Source: Closterium sp. Naga37s-1 (Eukaryota > Streptophyta > Zygnematophyceae > Desmidiales > Closteriaceae). Taken from it: a stretch of DNA of 64,000 nt. Numbering within the stretch: the stretch's first letter is position 1; every line of letters starts with the position of its first letter. The stretch spans positions 915,501-979,500 of the forward strand of contig CANJKZ010001154.1 in the NCBI GenBank assembly GCA_947471745.1, written 5' to 3'. Positions 17,501 to 29,228 of the stretch are shown here, piece after piece. A program made the position numbers and the translations under genes. The notes beneath the pieces were generated by a model that saw only the letters and a list, made by a program, of their open reading frames with translations, made no database searches and had not been told where the DNA came from.

Positions 17501-19357
17501 GGGGCGCCCGGGCGAGCGAGGCCAATGAGGCGGAGGAAAGCAGAGTGCGCAGGGCGAAGGAGGGCCTTAGTGAAGATGTCGGCCAAGTTGGCCTCGGTCG
17601 CAATCTTGCGAACGGCAATAAGGCCCTTCTGGACGAGCTCGCGAATGAAAAAGTAGCGGAGCTCGATGTGTTTGGAGCGGGCGTGATAGACGGGGTCCTG
17701 AGTGAGATGGATGGTGCTGGCATTGTCGCACCAGAGGGTGGGGCACGTCTGGGGGGCGCCAAGCTCTGCAAGAAGGAAACAAAGCCAGCGGGACTCCTGG
17801 GCGGCCATGGTGCCAGCGTAGAGCTCGGCCTCGCAGGTGGAGAGAGAGATGGCGGAGGAGCGGGTGGAGCGCCAGCTGATGAGGCCGCTGCCAAGGGTGA
17901 AGCCGTAGCCCTGGGAGGAGCGGCGGTCCGGCTGCGTGTCAGCCCAAGAGGAGTCACTGAAGCCCGAGAGAAGAGGAGGGGAAGGGCCGCCAAGGGTGAG
18001 GGCAAGGTCCTTGGTCCCGCGAAGGTAGCGGAGGACCCGCTTGGCAGCTTTCCAGTGCTCCTCAGTGTGACGACCGGTGCCGACAAAGCGGGCGAGCACG
18101 CTGATGGGGTAGGCGAGGTCGGGGCGGGTGCACATCATCGCGTACATCAGGGACCCAACGAGCTCGGCATAGGGGTGGGGGGAGGAGGTGGGGGAGGAGG
18201 GTGGTGCGAGTTGGTGGCCGAAAGGGAGGGGGGTGGAGACAGGCTTGGCCTGCGCCATGTCGAACTTCTCCAAGACCTGGCCGATGTAGTGGGACTGTGA
18301 GAGGGTGATGGTGCGAGCAGGGCGGTTGCGCGTGATGGCCATGCCCAGGTAGTGAGTGAGGGCGCCAAGGTCTTTGCACTTGAGACGCTGCTGCAGGGAC
18401 AGCTTCATCTGCTCCATGTCGGCCCTGGTGTCAGAGAGCAGGATCATGTCGTCCACATACACCAGAATGAAGAATCGGCGGGGGGAGGAGCGGATGAAGA
18501 GGCTGGCGTCGGAGTGGGAAGCAGAGAAGCCGAGAGACCCTAAGGTGGCAGCCAGCTTCGCATGCCACTCACGCGGTGCCTGCTTCAAACCGTAGACAGG
18601 GCGGCGCAGCTGCCAGACAGTGTTCTCAGGGAAGGCTGCGTGGAACCCGGGGGGTCGCCGGAGGAAAATGCGCTCGTGCAGGTCGCCCTGCAGGAACGCA
18701 TTGGAGACGTCCATGGAATCGATCTCCATGTTGTCACGTGCGCCAATGTCGAGGGCGGCGCGAAGGGTGGGTGGTTTGGCGGTGGGGGCGTAGGTGAACC
18801 AGTAGTCCTCGGCCCAAGTCTGCGTGAACCCCTTGGCGCAGTAGCGGGCCTTGTACACCGGTTCCTCGCCCGGCAGCTGCTTCACCCGAAAGACCCATTT
18901 CCCGTCCACGAGGTTGGCGCCGGCTGGGAGGGGGACATTGACAAAGGAGTCGTTGCGAATGAATGCCTCACACTCCAGGAAGATCGCTGCTATCCATTTA
19001 TCCGCGTCAGGGCAGGTGATGGCTTCCTGGAAGGTGGAGGGAGTGAAGATGGTGGGGGTGGTGGTGGCGCCAAGGACAGGAAAGCCCAGGAAGTCAAGGT
19101 AGAGGGAGGCAAGGAACGGAGTGTGCTCCCGAATGTTGAGGAACTCCTCATGGGAGTCCTCAAGGAGCTGAATGGAGGCAGGAGGAGGAGCCCCAAGGAT
19201 TTTGTCCACCGAGCGGGTATGGATGTAAGGGAGGAGGAAGGGGGAGGAGCGGGAAGTGGCACGGCGCCGCTGCTGCTGCTGGTGCTGCTGAAGCTGCTGC
19301 CCTTGTTGTTGCGGCTGCTGCGGACCGTGCTGCTGCTGTGTCTGCTGCTGCTGACTG

Positions 19358-19420
<63 letters not shown>

Positions 19421-19447
19421 CCCGGTTGCTGCTGTTGCGGCTGCCCC

Positions 19448-19480
<33 letters not shown>

Positions 19481-22400
19481 GGCTGCTGCTGCTGCTGCTG
19501 CCCCGGCTGCCGTTGCTGCTGCTGCTGTTGCCCCTGCTGCCGTTGCTGGTGTTGCTCCGGCTGCTGCTGCTGCTGCCGCGGCTGCTGCTGGTGCTGCTGC
19601 TGCCCCTGCTGGTGCTGATCCGGCTGCTGCTGCTGCTGCTGCTGCTGCCCCTGCTGTTGCTGATCCGGCTGCTGGAAAGGAGGAGAATGAGAGGAGGAGG
19701 GAGAGGGGGGAGGGGGTGCAGTGGAGTGAGCGGGGGAGGCGGGTGCGGCAGGGTTGTAGACGTCGGCAGAGGAGGAAGGCGGGAGTGGAGCGGCGACAGG
19801 TGGGAGGAGAGGCGCTGGAGGGAGAAGAGGCGGGAGGACGGTGTCGGTCCAAGCGAGGGGGCGAGTGGGAGGAGGGAGGGGGTCAGGAGGAGGGGTGGAG
19901 TAGTAGGGAGTGGACTCGTCGAAGACGACGTCAATGCTGCGGATGAGGCGATTGGTGGGAGGGTGGAGGAATAGGTAGCCAGGGGAATCACGATTGTGCC
20001 CAAGGTAGACACACTCCAGAGCGCGAGGAGCGAGCTTGCCAGCAGCGCGGGAGCGGTCGGCCGGTGGAATGAGGACGAACGCCTTGCAGCCCCAAACACG
20101 AAGGCCTGCGGCGTCAGGCTTGGCCTTGGACCAGAGTTCTGTGGGGGAGGAGGAGGGATGCTGAGGGTGGGAGCGGAGATTGAGGAGGAGGGCGGCATGA
20201 ATGAGAGCATAGCTCCAGAGGGAGGGAGGGGTGGAGGCGTGAGCAATGAGGCAGCGCGCAATCTTGGTGATCTCACGGATGCGACTCTCAGCGATGCCGT
20301 TTTGCTGAGGGGAGTGGGGAAGGGTGGAGGTCTGCTGAATGCCGTATGTTTTGCAGTAAGTGGAGAGAGTATGATTGATGAACTCACCCCCACCGTCAGA
20401 GTGAAGGCGGCCTATGGGACGTTTGAAGTGGTTGCGGCACTGCTCAGCCCAGTTGATGACCACAGCCGGCACCTGGTCTTTCGTGTGAAGAAAGAAGACG
20501 GTGGAGTACCGACTGTGGTCGTCGACGAGCACGAGCATGTACCTGTGCCCCTGACGAGAGCGGATGGGATAAGGGCCCCAGAGATCCATGTGAACAAGGT
20601 CAATGGGGGCGGGAGCGAAGGTGGGGTGACTGTGATGGGGGGACTGTTTGAGCTTGCCATGAATGCATGATGGGCATGGGGGAGCAGGGGAGGAGGGGAG
20701 GGGAGGTAAGGTGGGAGGAAGGCTGTTAAGGAGGCGAGAGGTGACGGTGGAGCGAAGTGCGGCGAAGTTGGGATGGCCGAGTCTGTGATGTAGGAGCACC
20801 GCAGGATGGGAGAGGGCAGTAGAGGAGGAGGGGGATGGGGTGGGGGAAAAGTTGGGGGGGGAGGAGGAGGCGGATGGAGTAGAGGAGGAGGATATCGGAG
20901 GGAGAGGGAGAAGGGGAGGGGGAGGGTGAGGGGGAAGAGGAGGGGGAGGGGGAGGGAGAAGGGGACCGGTGGAAGTACCAGCACGAGTGGTGACGTGACA
21001 AAAGGAGGGACGGGGTGTGCGGAGCGTGTAAAGGCGAGTGCGAGGGCAAAGGGGAATGCGCAGGAGGAAACGACCAGAGGCGGTGTGATAGAGATCGCAG
21101 TAGGAAGCAAAGCCAGGGTATATGGCGGTAATGCCAACGCCTTGGAGTTCACGGTGGGAGAGGAGGTTATTGCGGAGGGTAGGGATGTGGAGACCGGTGA
21201 CTGTACCGGATGGGAAGGCGGTGCAAGGAAGGGTGGAGAGGTGAGTGCAGGGGATGGAAAAGCTGGAGTCGGCACCATGAACCTGGGTGGGAAGTGGGAG
21301 GGGGGTGAGGGTGCCAGCGTCTTTTAGTGCGGTTTCGGTGGCCCCACTGTCAAGGACAAAGTCCAGGGTGGGGGGGGAAGGAGAGGGAGGGAACACAGAG
21401 TACTGGAGAGTTGTTTCATGGATAGAAGAGGGAGAGAGCGGCGGGTGCTGCTGCTGTAAGTACTGTTGCTGCGGCGGCTGCTGCGGTGGGAGAGACTGTG
21501 GCGGTTGCGGCTGGAGAGATTGGGCTGCTGCTGCTGCTGGAAGCACCACCGATGCTGCTGCGGTTGCTGCGGCTGGAGAGATTGTGGTGGCTGCTGCTGC
21601 TGGAAGCACTGCTGCCGCTGCGGATGGAGAGAACTGTGGCTGGTGCTGCTGCTGGAAACACTGCTGCTGCTGCGGCTGAAGAAACTGTGGCTGCCGCTGC
21701 TGCTGGAAGGACTGCTGCTGCTGCTGCGGCGGAAGGAACTGTGGCAGCTGCTGCTGCTGGAAGCACTGCTGCTGCTGCGGCTGGGGAAACTGTGGCTGCT
21801 GCTGCTGCAGGAAGGACTGCTGCTGCTGCGGCGGGAGGAACTGTGGCAGCTGCTGCTGCTGGAAGGACTGCTGCTGCTGCGGCTGGAAGGACTGCTGCTG
21901 CTGGGGATGGAGAAACTGTGGCGGGTGAGGCTGGAGAGATTGCGGCTGCTGTCGGTGTTGGAAGAACTGCTGCTGCTGTGATTGCCGCGGCTGGAGGAGA
22001 TGTGGGGGGTGTGGCTGGAGAAATTGTGGTTGCTGCCACTGCTGGAGGTGCTGCTGCTGCTGATGCTGGAGCTGCTGGAAACGCCGCAGATGGGGAGGGG
22101 GGGAGGAGGTGAGCAGGCGGAGATAAGGGGGGGGGGGGAGGAGTGGAGGGTCGGAGTGTTGAGAAGGGAGGGGCGAGGAGTAACACTGCTCCAGTGAGGA
22201 GGGGGGAGAGGGGCAGGGGGGGGTAGCAGTCATGATGGGTGACGGCGGGTGGACCCGCGGCGGCCAAGGGTGAAGTTGCTGCTGCTGAGGCTGCTGCACT
22301 TCCCCTGCTGCCGCTGCTGCTGCCGCTGGCAGGAGGAGGGAGGGGGGGGGTAAAGGAGGGAGACAGCGGTGGAGGGCAGAGGCGTTCAAGGTGCAGGGAG

Positions 22401-25400
22401 CGACGGTGACAAGGGCGCAGGCGGCTGTGCGAACGTGCGGCGGCGGGAAGGGGAGGCGGGTGGCAAAGTCGGGGGCGGAGGCGGCAAGCAGGCCGCGACG
22501 ACGAAGGGCGCAGGCGACAGCGGAAGGGCCGCGGCGGCGATGTTGAGAGCGGCGGCTGCAAGCAGGTTGCGGCGGCGGAAAGGTGAAGGCGGCGGGGAAA
22601 TGGCTGCGGCGGCGAAACGAGGGACGGCGGCGGCAGGCAGGCCGCGGCAACGAGGGGCGCAGGGGGAGGGGGAGGGGGGGGGGGAGAGGAGTAGGGAGAG
22701 GAGGAAGGGAGGGTGCAGTTGCGGCTGAATCTGCAGGCGGCGACGGGGCAGTCACGGCGGCAGGAAGTGTGGGCGGGGATGGCGCGGTCGCGGTGGAGGA
22801 TGGGCAGGCGGCGCCGAAGCAGTGGCGGCGGCAGGGCGGCGGCGGCGCAGTCGCGTTAACGGGAACCGCGGGGCGACGATGTTGCAGTTGCGGCGGGGGA
22901 AATTGCGGGCGGGTGGCGATGCAGAAGGGGCAGCGAAATGCGTGGGTGACGCAGAAGCAGGTGCGGCGGTGGGAGGGGAGGCGGAAATGCGAAATCGCGG
23001 CGGGGGGGGGGGGGGGGGGGGGGGGCGCGGGAAGGTGACGACGAGCAGTCGCGGCGGCGGAATGCGCAGGCGGCGATGTTAGGTCGCGGCGGCGGGACGG
23101 GCAGGGGGGCGACGAGCTGTCGCGGTGGCGGAATGCGCAGGCGGCGATGTTAGGTCGCTGCGGCGGGACGGGCAGGGGGCGACGAGCTGTCGCGGCGGCG
23201 GGACGGGCAGACGGCGCCGAAGCAGGCGCGGCGGCGGGAAGGGGAGGCGGCGACGTGACGTCGCGGCGGAGGGACGGGCAGGCGGCGACGAGGCGTCGCG
23301 GCGGCAGGATGCGCAGGCGGCGCTGAAGCAGGCGCGGCGGCGGGAACGCGACGACGAGACGTCGCGGCGGAGGGACGGGCAGGCGGCGACGAGGCGTCGC
23401 GGCGGCAGGATGCGCAGGCGGCGCCGTAGCAGGCGCGGCGGCGGGAACGCGGCGACGTGACGTCGCGGCGGAGGGACGGGCAGGCGGCGACGAGGCGTCG
23501 CGGCGGCGGGATGCGCAGGCGGCGCCGAATCAGGCGCGGCGGCGAGAGGGGGAGGCGGCGACAGGGGGTCGCGGCGGGGGGGAGGAGGGGACAGCGGCGT
23601 TGCGCTCGCGGCGGTGGTATCCGCAGGCGAGGAAGGCGTAATCGCGGCGGGAGGGGGGGGGGAACGGCGGCGACGGCGTAGGTCGCGGCGAGAGTATGCT
23701 AGTGATGGCTAGTTGAGCCACGCGTAGGAAAGGGTTTGTAGCTGTGGGGTGGGCCCATGGGGAAAAAAAAAACTGAAGGGAGGGAGAGGTAAGGCCTAGG
23801 AACAAGTAGCTCTATACCATGTGAAAGTAGCAAATTGAACAAGTAACTTCATTAGAGGAGAAACCTAGCATACATAGTTGGAAGAGAGGCTTGGAAGAGA
23901 AGGGTAAAGGTGACCATAGGTTGGGTTGACCTCACTTGTAGAAGTGAGGCAACCCTAGGCCCACTTGGCTTGAGATGGCCTCACTTGTGGGAAGTGAGGC
24001 ACCCATAAGCCAAGTGGGTTGCATTTGGGGGCTCCACCACAATTGGGTGGATTGGCACCCCAAAGTGCAAGACTACACCCAAAGTTGGGTGTAGTCCCAA
24101 CCCAACTGTACACCACAATTGGTGTACAGTCACATGTGTTGGCATGCTACACAACATATATTTTAACACGCTTCCCTTCCCGCCTGCATGCGTGCATGCC
24201 CACAGGACTGCGTGCCTGCATTGCATGCCTTCATGACTGCATGACATATCTTTCCTTCCCTTGTGCATGCGTTGCGTGCATCCTCCTCCCCGTCTCCCCT
24301 CCCTCTCCTTTCCCCGTCCCCCCTCCCCCACCGCTGTTCCCCCTCCCCCGTTCTTCTCTTTACCCCGTTCCGTCCCCCCACCCCCTCGCCCTTCGGCCCC
24401 CGCCTCCCTCTCCCTCCCTCCCCTCCCCCCACAGGGCATAACGAAGCAGCTGATGACGAGTCTGAAGAAGGGAGTGCTGTCGCAGGACATGCAGCACGAC
24501 CGCCTCGTGGACCTGTGCGTCACCGTGGCCGCCACAGACCTCGAGTTCGCCATGAACCACATGGTCATCGAGCTGCTGCGCACTGACGGGCTGGGGGAGG
24601 CCAAGGTGGGTGGAGTGCCGGGGCAGGGAGGGTGGGTGGGTGGGTGAAGTGAAGGTACGTACGTGTGGCCGTGGTGGGGCGCTGGCAATGGAGTGCAATC
24701 ACTGCCTCGCGTTCGCCATGATTTACATGGTCATTGAGCTGCTGCGCACCGATGGGCTTGGGGAGGCCAAGGTGGGTGTCACGGCAGGGCAGGGTGGGTG
24801 AACTCGGAAACAGGCGGGTGGGGTGGGTGAAGGAATTGTTTCTACCCACCCTGCTCTGCTGTACATACTGTGGCCGCCACGGACCTCGAGTTCGCCATGA
24901 ACCACATGGTCATCGAGCTGCTGCGCACCGATGGGCTCGGGGAGGCCAAGGTGGGTGAAGGGTGCCAGGCAGGCAGGCAGGCAGGGGGTTTGAAGGGAGG
25001 GCCAAGGCAGGGCCGGCAGAGGGAGATGGTGGTACTGCGGGTGCTTCTGATATTGGTGGAAAACGGCCTACACCAGTCCCAACTTCTGAGACTGTCTCTA
25101 CACACCTCCCTCTCTAATCCACAACCACCCCAACCCCCCCTCCCTCTCTTTCTCACCTCTTCCCCCAGGTGGTGGGTCTGCGCGCGCTGCTGGCAGTGGT
25201 GGAGAACGCCCTGCTCCAGTCCAAATTCGGAGACGTCTCCCTAATCCAGAATCCCCCTCACTGTTTCCCTACAGGTGGTGGGGCTGCGTGCGCTGCTAGC
25301 GATGGTGGAGAACGCCCTGCACCAGTCCAACTTCTGAGACGTCTCTAAAAGCCTCTTTCACTCATCCAAAACCCCCGCACCTGCTCTTTGTTTCCCTACA

Positions 25401-27487
25401 GGTGGTGGGACTGCGTGCGCTGCTGGCAGTGGTGGAGAACGCCCTGCACCAGTCCAACGCAGCCACCCTCATGGCCCCCGACCGCAAGTCCTCCGCTCTA
25501 GCCGGCTCTGCCAAACCCCTCGGCATCACCCGCCAAGCCCCCCACGTTCCCTTCTTCGGGGGACCAGGGGGAGGAGGAGGAGGAGGAGGGGGGCTCCCCC
25601 CTGGGCTGCCCGCCCCCCAGATGTCTCAGCAGCAGCAGATGCTCATGCAGCAGCAGAAGCAGCAGCAACTGCAGAAGCAGCAGGGAGCAGGGGCGGCGGG
25701 GCATGCGGCGCATCTGAGTTCACGGTTTGGTTCGGTGGATTATGGGAGGTTGGGTGTGGGGCCGGCGGAGACGGCGGTGATGGCGCCGCACATGCCTCGT
25801 GTGCGCGCTGCGCTGGGGGCGATCATCAAGCAGTGCCATGCCGCATTTGGGTCGCTGCTGCTCATCACGCCCAAGACCACGATCGGTGCGCTTGCTTGCT
25901 TGTTAGTTTGTTTCTTTGACTGTTGGTTGGTTGGCTGGTGCGTGCTTTGGCTGCTCTGGGGGCGATCATCAAGCAGTGCCATGCCGCGTTTGGGTCGCTG
26001 CTGCTCATCACGCCCAAGACCACCATTGGTACGTACGCTTGCTTCCTTGCATGCTCTTCTTGCTGGTTTGTTTGTTTCTTTGTTTATTTTGTTTGTTTTG
26101 CTTGTTTGTTGGTTGGCTGGTGCGTGCTTTGGTTGGTTTGTCAGGACCCGGTTGCTGGCTTGACCAAGGCCAAGTTGGTTATAAATCGAGCTGACTCAAA
26201 CCACCCTATCCTTCAATTCCCCCTCCCCCCACCACCACCACCAGACATGATGTCCAAGGACAAGGTGCAGAGCTGGCAGGTGTTCAAGTGGGCACTACGC
26301 TGCATGCCGCACCTGATCCCGGAGCAGTGGCGCAACGACAAGATGACCGAGATCATCCCCGTCTATGCCATCTCCATCGACCCCCACGTGCGCGACGAGG
26401 CCGTGCAGGTGCTCTTCCGCACCGTGCGCGACCTGCCGCAGTGCCGCTTCCCCATCCTCCGCGGCATGGCCAACTTCATTCTGAAAATCCCCGATGAGTA
26501 CCCGCACCTCATCCACTCCTCTCTCGTCTGCCTCGTCCAGTTACTCAACGCCTGGCGGATTTGCCTCGCGTATGAAGCCTCCTCCTCTGCGGCGGCTTCT
26601 GGGCATGGACCCGGGGGTCCTCTTGCTGGTGCGGGGGCCGGGGGAGGAGCGGCAGGAGGGCCTGGAGGCGCGGATTTGCTCGCGCGCACCCGGCAGGTTC
26701 TCGCGGCGCACGGGGGGGACGACGGGCTGAGGTTTGACCCGTCGGGGATGGACGCAGTGGGGCTGATTTTCCTGTGCTCGGCGGATAATAAGATCCGGAG
26801 GACGGCCCTGGAGCTGCTGCGGAACGTGCGGGCTCTGCAGCGCGACTTGGCGCGGCTGTTTGCGGCGGGCGGCGAGCAGCAGGTGGAGGAGGATCCGCCC
26901 ACCACGTATATCATCGACATCATGGAGGAGACTGGGGTGAGCGAGTGAACTGGGGGAAAAAGGTAGGAGTGGGGGAAAAGGGGGGGTTCATTTCTGGTTG
27001 TGTCTTGTTGGTCGTTCTGTTCCAAGACAGCTTGGAAACAAGCTGTGGTGGTGGGGAGCAGCAGATGGAGGAGGATCCGCCCACCATGTATATCATTGAT
27101 ATCATGGAGGAGACCGGGGTTGAGCGGGTGAACTGGGAGAGAAGGGAAGTGGGGGGAAGTGAGGTTCAGTTTTGGGGGCATGGGTGTGTGTTTCTGGTTG
27201 ATGTGCCTGGGGAATAAGCTGGAGTGGGGCCGGGCAGCAGGTGGAGGAGGACCGCCCACCACGTATATCATTGACATCATGGAGGAGGAGACAGGGGTGA
27301 AGGGGTGAACTGGAGGAGAAGGGAGGAGTGGGGGGGTGGGTTGGGGTTCAGTTTTTGGGGGCATGGGCATGTATTTCTGGTTGATGTGCCTGGGAATAGA
27401 CTGGGGTGGTGGCGAGCAGCAAGTGGAGGAGGACCCGCCCACCACGTATATCATTGGCATCATGGAGGAGACTGGCTTGAGGGGGTG

Positions 27488-27532
<45 letters not shown>

Positions 27533-29157
27533 ACAAAGGAAGGGAGAGGGAGGTGTGGCGTTTAGTTCTGGGGGCGTCTGGTTGGGTGTCTAGTTTTGCG
27601 TCTGTCAACCCTCTCTCTCTCCTCTCAACTTCTCAATTCCTCCTCTCTTTCCCCCATTTTCCCCTCCCCTGTCTCCCCGATTTCTTTCTCTTCCTTCACC
27701 TCCCTGTGGCTTCCCCCCCTCTCCTCTCTTCCTCACCTCCCCCCCCCCCCCTCCCCCCCCCCCCCCCCTACCCACAGGAGGAGGAGGTGAGCAAGTGCTA
27801 CTGGGACAGCGGCAAGTCTTTGGTGTGTCAACTCTAAAGCTTCTCCCTTCGTCCCCTTCGCACCAATCCACGCCCCCACCCACCCACCCACCCACCCCCA
27901 TCCCCCCACAGGAGGAGGTGGTGAGCAAGTGCTACTGGGACAGCGGCAAGTGGCACGAGCTGCAGCCGGAGAGTGATGCAGAGGCGCTGCAGGATGTGAC
28001 GCTGCAGCACATCCTGGAGGGCTCCGACCAGGCGCGCTGGGGGCGCTGCCTCAGCGAGCTCGTCAAGTACTGCGCCGAGCTCTGCCCCTCCTCCGTGCAG
28101 GGCGCCAGGTATGGGGGGAGAGGGGGCTTGGGGAAGAGGGACTGGGAACTGGAGGATGGGGGTTGTGGGCTGAGGGTTGTTGCGTATTTTGAGAGTGTCG
28201 TAACCATTTCCATCTTCCTCCCTAGCCCCCCCCTCCTCCTCCTTCCTGCATCCCACGTTGAAAATCGTACCCCAGCTCATCTTTCGAGTCGACTTCTTAA
28301 CTGCTTCCATCGATTTCCCATCTCTCCCATGCTCCTCCCCATCCTCCACCTGCCCCCTCCTCTGCACCTCCACCCCGCCTGCTGCTCCAGGCTGGAAGTG
28401 GTGGCGCGAACGACCCCACTCTCCCCCGCCGACTCCTCCGACCACCACATCTCATCTCTTGTCCCCCATCCTCCGCACCTCCCTTCCTTCCCCTCCTCCC
28501 CTCTCCTCCCTCTCCCCTCCAGGCTGGAAGTGGTGGCGCGAATGACCCCACTCTCCCCCGCCGACTCCTCCGCAAAGGCGGGGGCGGGGGGAGACGGAGA
28601 CACGAAGCTCGAGCAGTGGCAGCTATACGCCATGTTTGCGTGTGCGTGCCCACCAGAGGACGCCCCTGACGGGGGAGAGCAGAGCATCAAGGAGCTTGTG
28701 CGCCTCGTGCTGCCCATGGCCCGCTCAGGGGCTGAATCCTCTGTGGTGCGTTGGGGTGCTGTGTTGCAATGGGGCCGGGGATGAGTCTGCGGTGGTGTTT
28801 GAATGCGCCTCGTGCTGGCCATGGCTCGCTCGGGCGCCGAGTCCTCTGTGGTGCGTTGGGGTGGGATGGGTCTGGAGCGGGTGGGATGAGCTGGGGTATG
28901 CACTTGCGGGCATCTGTGAGGCGATGCTGGTTCTTTCTGAGATGTCTCCAAAGTAAACCCTCCCTTCCCTTCCATATAATTTCTCATCCCTCCCATCTGA
29001 TTCCCTTCCCACCCGTCCCCACCCCCTGCTTGCCAGTACGCGGCGACGGTGGCGCTGGGGCATGCGCATGCGGGCATCTGTGAGGCGATGCTGACGGAGC
29101 TCATGATGTGGGTGGAGGAGCTACTGGCGGAGATAGAGCAGCGCAAGTGGAAGGTAA

Positions 29158-29228
<71 letters not shown>

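Larger units (their letters stand above)
17105..24168 (-). mobile_element. Ty1/copia LTR retrotransposon (element 1), antisense in Furry intron 10
   Basis: A complete 7,064-bp element with identical-length 349-bp LTRs (17105-17453 and 23820-24168) starting TGTGAAAG and ending TTTTAACA. Perfect 5-bp target duplications CGCTT lie at 17100-17104 and 24169-24173. The LTRs differ at about three positions in the readable alignment, so the insertion is fairly young. Transcription runs on the minus strand: primer site next to the right LTR, a ~1-kb GC-rich leader with 100-bp repeats, one long ORF with protease-integrase-RT-RNase H order, then a short G-rich stretch before the left LTR. The integrase-before-RT order makes it copia, not gypsy. 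It lies inside a host intron, opposite to the gene. Confidence 0.95.

Noticed and set aside
18562..19974. Plus-strand ORF of 470 codons and other ORFs opposite copia pol
   Set aside because: Antisense shadows of the pol coding sequence; their Leu-rich runs are the complement of CAG repeats.
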